Assembly (NCBI GenBank): GCA_025936115.1
Contig: JAICTZ010000024.1
Span: 1-64,000 of the forward strand
Length of the DNA stretch: 64,000 bases
DNA from: Polyangiaceae bacterium
GTDB lineage: Bacteria; Myxococcota_A; Polyangia; Polyangiales; Polyangiaceae
Direction of reading: 5' to 3'
The notes beneath the pieces are model-generated. The model saw only the letters and a program-made list of their open reading frames with translations, had not been told where the DNA came from and did not search any database. Shown in pieces: positions 41,810 through 50,921 of the stretch; the first letter of the stretch is position 1, and the number at the start of each line of letters is the position of its first letter. Position numbers and translations under genes: made by a program.

Positions 41810-42345
41810 ATCCCAAGTTTTTCCCCGCTGTAGACACGTGGCGGGTGCCGCGCGAGGCGCTAGAGGCGTCCGTTCGCGAGATGGCGCGCGACGGGATCCA
41901 CGGGAACGAGGGGATCGCTCTCTGGTTGGGCACGAGGGAAGGAGGGGTCGTGACCATCACCCACGTCGTTTGCGTGCGGGGGCAGGACGTGGTGCGCGAG
42001 CCAGCCTATCTCAGCGTCGGCTCTGCAACGCTCAATGAAGTCGGCGACGTGGCGATCGAGCACGGGGTGACATTCGTCGGCCAAATTCATTCGCACGGGC
42101 CTCGCTTCGGTGTCGACCTGTCTCCCACGGACCGACGCTTCGGCGTGGCTGTCCCCTACTTCTTGTCCCTCGTTGCTCCGGACTATGCGCTTCGCACGCA
42201 CATCTCGTTGGACGCTTGTGGCGTGCATGTCTTCGAACCGGCCAACGGCTTTCGCCGACTCGGCGGGCACGAGATCACCGAACGGCTCGCTGTTGTTGAG
42301 GACACCGAGGTCACCGAGATCACCGTGGGCCAACCAACGCCATGA
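41806..42345 (+). CDS. JAB/MPN (JAMM) deubiquitinase-like metalloprotease
   Basis: A 179-residue JAMM domain. E35 (NEGIALW) with H95-x-H97 (GQIHSHG) and LSPTD (S106-x2-D109) completes the zinc signature E...HxH...SxxD. Such peptidases trim Ubl precursors or remove conjugated Ubl. With a Ubl ending in GAA it could expose a glycine terminus. Start GTG and stop both overlap neighbouring genes, so stoichiometric coexpression is likely. Confidence 0.88.
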   Translation: MNPKFFPAVDTWRVPREALEASVREMARDGIHGNEGIALWLGTREGGVVTITHVVCVRGQDVVREPAYLSVGSATLNEVGDVAIEHGVTFVGQIHSHGPRFGVDLSPTDRRFGVAVPYFLSLVAPDYALRTHISLDACGVHVFEPANGFRRLGGHEITERLAVVEDTEVTEITVGQPTP

Positions 42346-43817
42346 CTGGAGCCGCGTTCAGCCGGATCACCGCGACCGCGAGCCGTCTCGGTGATGATGC
42401 AACCGATCGCCATCGATTTCTCGACAAGCGAGTGCTGTTGACGGGGGAACCGGCCACGCTCGCGACCGAGAACGGCCGCGACTGCCTACTTGCATCGCTG
42501 CAGCTTCTGCCTCGCATCTGCACAAACGTTTCGGTCGCCTTACCCGAGGGCGTCCTGCTCGACAAGGCGCGGGAGGTAGCCGCTCACATAGCCTTCGAAC
42601 AGCAAGTCCACTTCATCCCGGTGGAACAGGAGCACGGGCCTTTTGACTCGGTATTGAACGTCGGTACTCGGGCGCGTTCTGACCGGCCGTGGACCGTGAT
42701 CAACAACGACGGCTGGCTGGCTCGAGTCTCGTCCGGCGGAAATGATCTTCGCACCCCGACGGGGCAGACCAACCCCGTCTCGGCCCTCGCGGCTGCTTCG
42801 CTCGGGGCTGCCGATACGTTCAAGCGCTTGTTGGGCGTGCGCCCGAGCAAGGCACCGTTGTTTCGCGACTTGAGCTGGAGCCTGCACACCTACGAGGTCA
42901 CCGATGACGTGGGCCCGTCGCTGCCCGTCGTCGTGCCCGTTAACCTGCTACTCGGTGGCGTTGGGGCGATCGGCAACGGCGTCGTCCACCTGCTGAGCCG
43001 ACTCCCGCTCCGCGGCTATGTCGCCGCCGTCGACGGGCAGACGTTCGGGCAAGAGAACCTCGGCACCTGTATTCTTATCGGGCCGGCGGATCTCGGTACG
43101 CCAAAAGCGAAGCTCGCCGAGCGGTGGCTGTCGGGACGCACCTCGGTCCAAGGCTTCCATGAGCCGCTTGAAGTCTTCGTTCGTCGCCTCGGGGGCGAAC
43201 TGGCGTATCCGAACGTGATCATCGGCGCGCTCGACAACATCGACGCACGCCATACCTTGCAGGACCTTTGGCCGGACCTGATGCTGGACGGCGCGATCGG
43301 CCCGTTCTTGTGCCAGGTTAGCCGCCACCCGATTGGTGGGGACATCGCGTGCGTGCGGTGCCTCTTTCGCCACCCCGCTGGCGAACGTGCCGAGGTAGTG
43401 GCAAGCCGCGCCACTGGCTTGACCATTGAGCGGGCCGTCATGCCCGACGACACCGTCAGCGAGGCCGATGTTGCGGCAGCACCGCCCACGAGGCGCGAGT
43501 GGCTCGCGAACCGGCTCGGAAAGCCGATCTGCTCTGTGATCTCCGAGGCGACCACGCTCGAACTATCGGACGGAAAGCGCGAAGGCTTCGAGCCATCGGT
43601 TCCTTTCGTAGCAACCCTGGCGTCGAGCATGGTCGTCGCCGAACTCGTTCGAGCAGCAACGGATCCCCAGTCCCCGATTGAGCCGCGTTTTCAGTTCGAT
43701 GTGCTTCGCGGGCCGGCGAATGGCCAGTTCCTGCCGCAGGAACGCCGTCGAGACTGCTATTGCACCACGCGCGCGCGGTCGGTCGCCAAATGGCGTGAGA
43801 CGCGCCGTGCCGGGTGA
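42342..43817 (+). CDS. E1-like ThiF-family adenylating enzyme
   Basis: A 491-residue E1-like protein. The first ~195 residues are an unrecognised N-terminal domain. The ThiF Rossmann core begins LLLGGVGAIGNG (205-213) with ribose-binding D231 in DGQTFGQENLG and ALDNIDARH near 297. C337/C340 (CVRC) and C472/C474 (CYC) are the structural zinc ligands. C397 (KPICSVISE) is the best catalytic-cysteine candidate. It should adenylate the Ubl C-terminus. ATGA overlap with the JAB gene. A promoter-proximal repeat cluster follows its stop. Confidence 0.85.
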   Translation: MTGAAFSRITATASRLGDDATDRHRFLDKRVLLTGEPATLATENGRDCLLASLQLLPRICTNVSVALPEGVLLDKAREVAAHIAFEQQVHFIPVEQEHGPFDSVLNVGTRARSDRPWTVINNDGWLARVSSGGNDLRTPTGQTNPVSALAAASLGAADTFKRLLGVRPSKAPLFRDLSWSLHTYEVTDDVGPSLPVVVPVNLLLGGVGAIGNGVVHLLSRLPLRGYVAAVDGQTFGQENLGTCILIGPADLGTPKAKLAERWLSGRTSVQGFHEPLEVFVRRLGGELAYPNVIIGALDNIDARHTLQDLWPDLMLDGAIGPFLCQVSRHPIGGDIACVRCLFRHPAGERAEVVASRATGLTIERAVMPDDTVSEADVAAAPPTRREWLANRLGKPICSVISEATTLELSDGKREGFEPSVPFVATLASSMVVAELVRAATDPQSPIEPRFQFDVLRGPANGQFLPQERRRDCYCTTRARSVAKWRETRRAG

Positions 43818-43843
43818 ACGCTCGGTCAAGCGGCGACCGGCGT

Positions 43844-43871
43844 GTCACCACTGGTCACCACTGGTCACCAC
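43844..43871 (+). repeat. Three tandem GTCACCAC units with 10-bp period
   Basis: GTCACCACTG is repeated nearly three times, 27 bp after the E1 stop and before a small plus-strand gene. It could be a regulator-binding iteron. It is too short and regular for a CRISPR array. Confidence 0.6.
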
Positions 43872-43935
43872 GGAAACCACGCCAATCCGTGTGACCTCGC
43901 ACAACTGAATCCCGCGAGCGGTCGATCCAGGCCCT

Positions 43936-44169
43936 GTGAAGGGCGCGGAAGTCTCAAGTTGCGGGCGATTCATTGTGATCGACGGGCTCCACATCGATCG
44001 TCACGTCTTTGCCGTTCTGGCTCGCTGGGCCAACAACCGAGGCCTGTGCATGCAGGACGCAATCCAGCTCGCCGTCTGCGCCTTCAACGAGCGCAATCAC
44101 GACCCATGCAACGCCGACGATGGCGCCCCCGTGCCGGTCCTGGCCGCACGCCTTCGACGCGTCGATTGA
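43936..44169 (+). CDS. Small uncharacterised protein after the Ubl operon
   Basis: A 77-residue frame from GTG 43936 reading FIVIDGLHIDRHVFAVLARW then QDAIQLAVCAFNERNHD. The central helix suggests a small DNA- or protein-binding fold but no family is recognised. Only a weak AGG precedes the start. It stops 4 bp before the opposing helicase gene stop. It could belong to the Ubl operon or be independent. Confidence 0.4.
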   Translation: MKGAEVSSCGRFIVIDGLHIDRHVFAVLARWANNRGLCMQDAIQLAVCAFNERNHDPCNADDGAPVPVLAARLRRVD

Positions 44170-44173
44170 TCCC

Positions 44174-47100
44174 CTATGCTCCGTGCCCTCGAAACGGAAG
44201 CACCACGGTCGCATCCGGCTTCTTCGCATTCCTTACCGCGTAGATCCGCACGAACGCGCCTTCCGTCTCCGGCGCCATCACGTCAAAGCCGAGCCGACCT
44301 AACTTCGAGATGAACTTGCTGAGGTCGTCGAAATACTTCGCCGGTTCCCAGATATGGACCCAGCCGTCCAACCTCAGGCAGCGGTGCGCCTCCCGCACGT
44401 AGTCGGTGAAGTTCGCGCCCATGAGGGACAGGCAGAAGATCGCGATGTCCAGGGCGCCGTCGTCGAGAGGGACATGGGCGATGTCGCAAGCCGTCACGCG
44501 GTGGTCGATGGCGACGTGGTCGAAGCTGTGGACCTGATGGCGGTCCGAGACCTCTGCGCCGATGAATGCCTCGCCGCAGCCAAAGTCGCCGACAACGAGA
44601 CCCTCACGCTCGGAGAGCCAGCGGATTTCCTCCTTGTAGGGAACGACCGGCCACGACTCGCGCAGCTGGCGGTACATGGTGTGGTAGTGCGCCCATTCCT
44701 CGGGGTTCTGCGCGAGTCGCGCGTGCGTTGAGTCGCTCGTCGACGCGTACCAGCGGTTGTTCATCTTCGAGAAGTCGCCGTAGCGCGCGTTGCGGCGGTC
44801 GACTTCGCTCGGTTCACCCGACAGCGGGATCTTGATCACAGGCCGCTGGACCTCATTGACCTTGCCGGTCTCGAGGCGCGTGAGCCAGTCCATGATGTCC
44901 TGCTGCGCTTGAGCTGGGGTACGAAGGTTACCCTCGGGCACGACACCGTCCACGGCAGCGTCGGCGATTGACTTCTTGTACTCGAGGCGCTGGAGTTTAG
45001 ACTCGCAGTACGACCAGCGCTCACCCTTCACCATCGCGAACGTCACCGGGATGACGACGCTGACTTTGTCGAAGCGGCTGCCCTGCCGGTACAGGCGGCC
45101 GACGAGTTGCTCGTATTCGGCGTTCGTCCAAGGCAGCGAGTTGATGATCAGCTTGTTGCAAACGTGCTGGAGTCCGTTGACCCCCGTGCCGACGCGGCTC
45201 GATGCGATCAGGACATCGATGTTGCCGTCTGGGTTGAGGAACTCGTCAAGGTGACTATCGTCGGTGTCGCCGGTCAGGAGCCCCACGCGAAAGCCGGCGT
45301 TCTTGACGGCCTCGCGGAGCGGGCCCGCGATTCCGTCGACGTAGTGGGTGTAAATGAGCGTCTTCTCGTTCGGGGACAAGTGCGCGAGGATCGTTGGTGT
45401 GCGGAGCCGGGTCAGAACCTGCTCGAGCTGCAGCACGGTCCCGCGGCCCACTTCGCGGATGTCGTCGAGCGACGACTCACAGTCGATCTCTTCCTTATGG
45501 ACGTCGAGTTGGATCTTGTAGTCGGGCTTCCAGCGCGTACCGAGCGTAACGAGTCGCTGGTAAAGCCGCATGCAATTCTGGACCGTCGCGCGTGTCTCGA
45601 GATCGTCGTGGCGATGGCCGGTGATCAGCTCAACGAGGCTCTTCCCCTCCTGCAGGGTATTGATGACGGGCGTCCCGCTCATGCCGAGCACACACAGATC
45701 CGCGCTCTTCTTGCCCGCCTCGAGGATCAAACCTTGAACGAGCCGCTTGCGTTTGGACATCACCGCGCCGGCGTCGCGCTGCTTGGCGTAGTGAATCTCG
45801 TCGACGACGACGAAATCGACAAGGTTCCGGTCCAGGAAGCCGACCAGCTCGGCCTCTGAAGTCGGTTGCTGGAAGTGCTCGTAGTTGAGGACCAAGTAAC
45901 GCGACGACGTCTCCGGGGAGTCCGTCCACTCTGGATGCCAGGTCTTCTTCGCCACTTCGGAGGCCGGGAACGCCCCCTTGATCTCGTTCTCCCAGTTGTC
46001 GACCACGGCGTTGGGACAGCAGATCACGGTCAGGGTGGCCCCGGTGACGCGCGTCGCGACGATGGCGCTCAATGTCTTGCCGGCGCCCATACCAGACCAG
46101 TTCCCGAACCGACGCTCGTTGCGCACTGATACGGCAACGCGACGCTGCATCAGGTTCGGCGGTGTGACCGGAGCCTTCGCGGCGGGACGGAAGGCATACC
46201 CGGCGGGCAGCTCGAGCGCCTCTGCCTCATCGAACTCGAGCAGGAACCTATCGCGGACGAGCGTCGAATAGACGTCTCCCTTGAACGTCGCTGCCTGCTC
46301 GCGTGCTTCCTTCGCATCGATGTAAGCGTGGCGCCAGATCTTCGCCTTCGCACTATCGAGTAAGAATTTCACCGTCTCGGCGTCGGCATTCGCGATCAGG
46401 GCGTTGTCGAGCGCTGCAAGGGCATCCTGGGCCTTGACGATGGGCAGCTCGTTCTCTGCGTCCGCGACTGGAGTTGCCGATGGCCCCGTGGCGTCAATCT
46501 CTCGGCTGACGTCGACGTCTACCCGCTCACCTGCATCGACCGGCTCAGGAGCCGCCGGCAGCGCGAACGGATCAACCACTGCCGCTGGTTTCGGCGCCTG
46601 CCGGCCGTCCACGATCTCGAGCGTGAACGCCTCATCCGCCGCGAACCGATCAACGAGCGAAGGTCTGCCCTGGACAAATTTCTCGAGTTCTTCCCGCGGG
46701 AACCGCCCAGTCGAGATTGCCATGGCGAAAGGACGCGACTCCTTGTCGGCGAAGGCGCCGGCCTGCATGGCGAGGGCGAACAACTCGCTAGGGCTGAACG
46801 CAGAGACGTGGGAGAGAAGCGATTGCACGAACGCTCGGATGTTCTCGAGCGACCAACCGCCGTAACACGCGGGGCATCTGCGGCTGCCTCGCGCGCGGGA
46901 GCGAACGGTTGCCTGATACTCGTGTCCGTTCGGACAGAGCCACCACGCGTTCATGATGTGGTCGGCGTCGACCTGCGCGGGCGTCACCGCGCCGTTTCGA
47001 TTCGGGTGCCACTCGGCCGCGACCGCCGTGCACTTAGCGGCCAGGGATTTCTCGGCGACCGTGCAGACGGGGCAGGTCGAGTCTCTCATCATGAGCAGCG

Positions 47101-47443
47101 GCGGGCGCTGAAAGTCGTGCCCCTTGGCGCATCGCCACCAGGCGCTGCCAGCATGCGCCGCATCCACCACAGTCGGTGAGAGGTCACCATTCTTGTCTGG
47201 ATTCCAAAGCGGCACGAGGCTCGGCCGAGCCTTGGCGATCGAATTCGCGGTCGGACCGCGGCGACAGTCCGGGCACGACGAGTCGCTCAGCATGCTGCGC
47301 GGCGAGCGTTGAAACGAGTGACCGTGCTCGCAGCGCCACCATGCGGCGCGGAAGCTCCGCACCGGAACGGTCCCCGCGGCACCGTTCTTCTTGTCGTCCC
47401 AGAGCTTGCTCAGCTTCGGATGGACCGCAATTGACTCAGCCAC
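44174..47443 (-). CDS. Zn-finger / SNF2-type helicase / Rrp8-like methyltransferase giant protein
   Basis: A 1089-residue protein. Residues 35-193 hold three treble-clef units of the form W-x-C-x2-GH...CPxC (36-60, 102-127, 167-192). A SNF2-type motor follows with GMGAGKT (451-457), DEIH (548-551), SGTPVINTLQEG and QLVGRLYRQGSRF. The C-terminal ~150 residues are an Rrp8-like SAM methyltransferase (VGDFGCGEAFIG, VHSFDHVAID, VTACDIAHVPL, IFCLSLMGANFTDYVREAHR). GTG 47443 follows GGAGGGAGC. It lies 12 bp after the DNA methyltransferase gene, so the two form one unit, probably phage defence. Confidence 0.85.
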   Translation of the reverse strand: MAESIAVHPKLSKLWDDKKNGAAGTVPVRSFRAAWWRCEHGHSFQRSPRSMLSDSSCPDCRRGPTANSIAKARPSLVPLWNPDKNGDLSPTVVDAAHAGSAWWRCAKGHDFQRPPLLMMRDSTCPVCTVAEKSLAAKCTAVAAEWHPNRNGAVTPAQVDADHIMNAWWLCPNGHEYQATVRSRARGSRRCPACYGGWSLENIRAFVQSLLSHVSAFSPSELFALAMQAGAFADKESRPFAMAISTGRFPREELEKFVQGRPSLVDRFAADEAFTLEIVDGRQAPKPAAVVDPFALPAAPEPVDAGERVDVDVSREIDATGPSATPVADAENELPIVKAQDALAALDNALIANADAETVKFLLDSAKAKIWRHAYIDAKEAREQAATFKGDVYSTLVRDRFLLEFDEAEALELPAGYAFRPAAKAPVTPPNLMQRRVAVSVRNERRFGNWSGMGAGKTLSAIVATRVTGATLTVICCPNAVVDNWENEIKGAFPASEVAKKTWHPEWTDSPETSSRYLVLNYEHFQQPTSEAELVGFLDRNLVDFVVVDEIHYAKQRDAGAVMSKRKRLVQGLILEAGKKSADLCVLGMSGTPVINTLQEGKSLVELITGHRHDDLETRATVQNCMRLYQRLVTLGTRWKPDYKIQLDVHKEEIDCESSLDDIREVGRGTVLQLEQVLTRLRTPTILAHLSPNEKTLIYTHYVDGIAGPLREAVKNAGFRVGLLTGDTDDSHLDEFLNPDGNIDVLIASSRVGTGVNGLQHVCNKLIINSLPWTNAEYEQLVGRLYRQGSRFDKVSVVIPVTFAMVKGERWSYCESKLQRLEYKKSIADAAVDGVVPEGNLRTPAQAQQDIMDWLTRLETGKVNEVQRPVIKIPLSGEPSEVDRRNARYGDFSKMNNRWYASTSDSTHARLAQNPEEWAHYHTMYRQLRESWPVVPYKEEIRWLSEREGLVVGDFGCGEAFIGAEVSDRHQVHSFDHVAIDHRVTACDIAHVPLDDGALDIAIFCLSLMGANFTDYVREAHRCLRLDGWVHIWEPAKYFDDLSKFISKLGRLGFDVMAPETEGAFVRIYAVRNAKKPDATVVLPFRGHGA

Positions 47444-47455
47444 GTGCTCCCTCCA

Positions 47456-50400
47456 TCACGAGCCTGGAGGCTCGATGCAATCGTCGCTCATCCAGCGTGG
47501 ATCGCGCGGGTCTAGCCCGCGGGGCACACCGGGACCCTGAACCGCCCTGCCATCTGACTCGTCCTCTGCGACCAGCTGATTTAGTTCCAACAGGAACTCC
47601 GGGGCCGCCTGATCAGGAGGCATCCCGTACGCCTTCCGAACAGCTTCGTCGAGGATCGTCTGGGCGTCTTTAAGAGGATGGGGACCGGATACCTCTGCCG
47701 CTTGGTAGAGCGCCCGCAGCGACCAATTGTTCTCCTTCATGAGCGAGGCACGGACGGAGCGAAGGTTACGCGCGGCTTCAGCCACGGCCACGACTTCGCT
47801 TTCCCGCGGCTCCTGCGGCCACGGCATGGTGCACCACACCGTCTTCGTGTAGCGCACCCTTTCGGTCTTTTTGCCACCGGCGGCAACCGTCCACGCCCAA
47901 TGCATGTCCGACTGAATGATGCCGAAGCTGTAGTCGTCCTCATAGGCAAAGACCTGAACAGTGTCGTTCGGGACAAACAGGGCTGACGCAAAAGCGAACA
48001 CCGGGCGCGACTGCACCTTCGAGCAGATGATGAGCCGGCTCAACTTCGAAGCCACGGAAAAGTACTCGGGGCGCGGTCGCCAGGGCTGCCACCATCGCGA
48101 ATCCCAGCCGGCGTACTGGCGCACCACAGCAAGCACGTGAGGTCGCACATGTTCCCGGAGATAATCGAACGCTGCCCCTCCTAAATGTGCAGCCTCCTGC
48201 TCCGTCTCGCAACCTCCGAGGTACAGGACATAAAGAGGATCGACGGACAGCGTCCCAGTGAGCATTCCCGTCCCCGTTGCAACCGGCCAAACGACACCTT
48301 TCCCCCGCAATCGGTTGTCGGCCACAAGTGCAGATGCCCGGGAAACGAAGAACGCGTCCGTAGCGAACGTCAGACCGACCATCGCACCCGTGATGTTGGC
48401 CGCTAGTTCACGCGCTCCATCGACGTCCATGTGGAGTTGTAGGTGAGTGGGGATCCTGGCAAGTGGAAAGACCTGATCCTCGATGATCAGGTGGTGCGGC
48501 CCTTCGAGTGGACCGCGATGCCAGTTGACCATCGACACGTTGAGCGCCGCGTCGCCCGGCCACAGACGTGACGATACAGCATTCGTGAGTGTCCCGCCGT
48601 TGGCGACGATGTAGTCGAGCGATGCCTCACGAGCCTTCCCCACCCTAATGCCGCTCGTACCCACGAGCCCCGCTCTTGCCCCAACTGGCAGACGGTCATG
48701 AGCGCGCCGGAACCAGTAGCACGAAAGGTCGACAACCCCGGGCACTTTGGATGTTTGCCGGAGGCGATCGAGATAATCAGCCCCAAGCTCGCCTCGAATC
48801 TTCCGATCGCCGAGAATCGGTGGATTTCCAACGATCGCATCCGCTTCCGGCCACTCCATAAACAGCGCATCTGCACAGACAATGTTCTCGTTGAGATTGT
48901 CGAGCGGCAACGACGGATCAACGTCGAGTTCCATTTGCCCAGCGATATCCGCGGCAACTTCTCGCCGTTCGTCGAACGCGATCTTCTTCGCTATATTCAA
49001 CGTCACCTTGGCGAGCTCGACCGCGAACGGATTGATGTCGATCCCGAAGAAGTTCGACGTCTGGATCCCCACGCCCCAAGTAACCTTCGCCTTGCCCTGC
49101 GCCTGAGTGGACGGAAACTCGCGAATGCGTGCGAGAAGCTCCGTGTCGAGACGGTACAGTTCGCGGAACGCGACGTACAGAAAATTCCCGCTACCGCACG
49201 CCGGATCGAGAACGCGGAACTTGAGGAGCGCCGCGCGCACGTCCATAAGTTCGGCAAGAGTTTTCGCGTCACGGATCCGCTGGCGCCAGGGCTCGACGAT
49301 GGTTGGCCCCACAACCCTCATGATGTCGTCGTGCGCCGTGTAGTGCGCACCGTGTTTGTGGCGCTCCGCGTCGTTCATGATGCCCTGAAAGACGCTGCCG
49401 AAGATGTGCGGATCTACGTATTTCCAGTTGGCTTCTGATGCTTTGGTGAGCGCCGCAAGCTGGGCGTCGCCGAGGGGCAGCGTCACTGGCTCGGTGAACA
49501 GGCCGCCGTTGAAGAACGGAACCACACGAGGACTCGGAACGTCCCGCGTACTCATCAGCCGGAAGAGGTCGCGTAGCCGGTTCTCGACATCACGTCCCCG
49601 GGCGCCATCGTAGAGAAGCGTCGTGAAGTACTCCTGCGGCAGGAGCCCAATGTCCTCGGCGAACATGGTGAGGATGCACTGTAGGGTGAATTGGGCCACG
49701 GCGCGGTCGCGTTCCGGGTGCTGCTCTTTCAGGCTTCGGTAGACCCGGGCAACGAGTTCTGCGACTTCGCCCGATACCTTCGACACGTTGATAATCTTCG
49801 GTAGCGTGCCGGGCGTCCACGTGGTCGATAGGAAAGGGAACGCTTCGCTGTACTTCGGGAGGTCGTCGAGCGGTATGGACAGCCTTGGCGTGTCGCGGTC
49901 GCGACCGAGATCATAGAGCTGGAGGTCGCGTTGGTTCGTCAGCACCACGTATTGGGGGACCGGATCGGTCTGAAGGCAGACGTGAAGCAGCTCTTTCCAC
50001 GCGAAGTCGAGCATCACGTCATGCTTCGCAACCTCAACCAGTACTCGTCGCGCCTTCCAGAAGAGCGCCACGGTTCTCGTTGTCCGCTCCCCGTTCGCGA
50101 CAATGGACAGCGACGCGGGCATCAGTGCGTCCGGAACGTTCCCGTCCGGCCACCCGAAGCATTGCAGGAGGCGCGCGGTGAACTCCGTACTCGCCTCGCG
50201 ACTTCTGAACCCACCGGCAACGTCGAGCACGAACCGCCTGAGCGCGGACTTCAAAGCGCCGGTCGAGCCGACGCTCATCGGGGGTGGCGCACTGCTGGAA
50301 GATGCAGCGGGGGCCGTCTCCCCGTCATCGCCAGCAATTTCATCGTTGTCGTCATCGTCGTCGTCGATCGCGCTGCCACCATGCGCGTCGTCGCCAACGA

Positions 50401-50728
50401 TGCGTTCGACGAGTTTCGATTTCTCCCGGCCGCCGGGGTCGAGCCCAAGGGCCGCGCAGGCAGCCTGGAGCTCGTGGCGTCGGAGAACTTCGAGTACGCG
50501 GCGAAAATCCAGCGAGCGCTTTCGGACAATCGCGTCGATGTGCGAGTCGGTTGACCGCCGGTCTCCAACCTCGAGCTCAAACTTGTTCGTCAGCTCTGAC
50601 AGCCGGTCACGGGAGAGTTGCTGCAGGACAACGCGACGGTCACGGGGCGAAAGACGAGCAGCAGCTGACACGGTTTCCGCCCAGAGTACCGAAACGCGGG
50701 CCGCGTGGGCGGACAAACCCTCGCACAC
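47456..50728 (-). CDS. DNA adenine methyltransferase, type IIG-like
   Basis: About 1090 residues. SAM motif VLDPACGSGNFLYVAFRELY and catalytic NPPI (usually NPPF/Y) define an N6-adenine MTase of the MmeI/type IIG shape. FFGIDINPFAVELAKVTLNI and a long C-terminal specificity half support this. An SAP-like segment LQAACAALGLDPGGREKSKLVERI lies near residue 90. The N-terminal nuclease-like region reads RRVLVEVAKHD, lacking a proper ExK, so cleavage may be lost. Start uncertain: GTG 50728 lies beside a hairpin, GTG 50671 has GGGCGG upstream. The paired SNF2-Rrp8 protein may be the effector. Confidence 0.8.
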   Translation of the reverse strand: MCEGLSAHAARVSVLWAETVSAAARLSPRDRRVVLQQLSRDRLSELTNKFELEVGDRRSTDSHIDAIVRKRSLDFRRVLEVLRRHELQAACAALGLDPGGREKSKLVERIVGDDAHGGSAIDDDDDDNDEIAGDDGETAPAASSSSAPPPMSVGSTGALKSALRRFVLDVAGGFRSREASTEFTARLLQCFGWPDGNVPDALMPASLSIVANGERTTRTVALFWKARRVLVEVAKHDVMLDFAWKELLHVCLQTDPVPQYVVLTNQRDLQLYDLGRDRDTPRLSIPLDDLPKYSEAFPFLSTTWTPGTLPKIINVSKVSGEVAELVARVYRSLKEQHPERDRAVAQFTLQCILTMFAEDIGLLPQEYFTTLLYDGARGRDVENRLRDLFRLMSTRDVPSPRVVPFFNGGLFTEPVTLPLGDAQLAALTKASEANWKYVDPHIFGSVFQGIMNDAERHKHGAHYTAHDDIMRVVGPTIVEPWRQRIRDAKTLAELMDVRAALLKFRVLDPACGSGNFLYVAFRELYRLDTELLARIREFPSTQAQGKAKVTWGVGIQTSNFFGIDINPFAVELAKVTLNIAKKIAFDERREVAADIAGQMELDVDPSLPLDNLNENIVCADALFMEWPEADAIVGNPPILGDRKIRGELGADYLDRLRQTSKVPGVVDLSCYWFRRAHDRLPVGARAGLVGTSGIRVGKAREASLDYIVANGGTLTNAVSSRLWPGDAALNVSMVNWHRGPLEGPHHLIIEDQVFPLARIPTHLQLHMDVDGARELAANITGAMVGLTFATDAFFVSRASALVADNRLRGKGVVWPVATGTGMLTGTLSVDPLYVLYLGGCETEQEAAHLGGAAFDYLREHVRPHVLAVVRQYAGWDSRWWQPWRPRPEYFSVASKLSRLIICSKVQSRPVFAFASALFVPNDTVQVFAYEDDYSFGIIQSDMHWAWTVAAGGKKTERVRYTKTVWCTMPWPQEPRESEVVAVAEAARNLRSVRASLMKENNWSLRALYQAAEVSGPHPLKDAQTILDEAVRKAYGMPPDQAAPEFLLELNQLVAEDESDGRAVQGPGVPRGLDPRDPRWMSDDCIEPPGS

Positions 50729-50731
50729 CGT

Positions 50732-50747
50732 CGCGGCGTAAGCCGCG
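50732..50747. promoter_or_regulatory. Hairpin CGCGGC-GTAA-GCCGCG before the methyltransferase start
   Basis: A perfect 6-bp stem with a 4-nt loop directly upstream of GTG 50728. It would block initiation there or regulate it, and favours the downstream start. Confidence 0.4.
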
Positions 50748-50921
50748 TCACCGCCGAGCTATTTGCACTTCTCGAGGATCTCGCAGACCTTGTCCACACT
50801 GCCGTCCGACCCGGACCAGCTCCTACAAGTAAGGAAGTGCCCGCCTTCAGACGTAACGCGTAGGCTACAAGTACCGGGTGCGCATCTTCCTCGATGCCGA
50901 CTCGACTCGCCCCGCTCGCGC

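Noticed and set aside
43844-43871. CRISPR array
   Set aside because: Only three 10-bp units with no spacers; no cas genes in the window.
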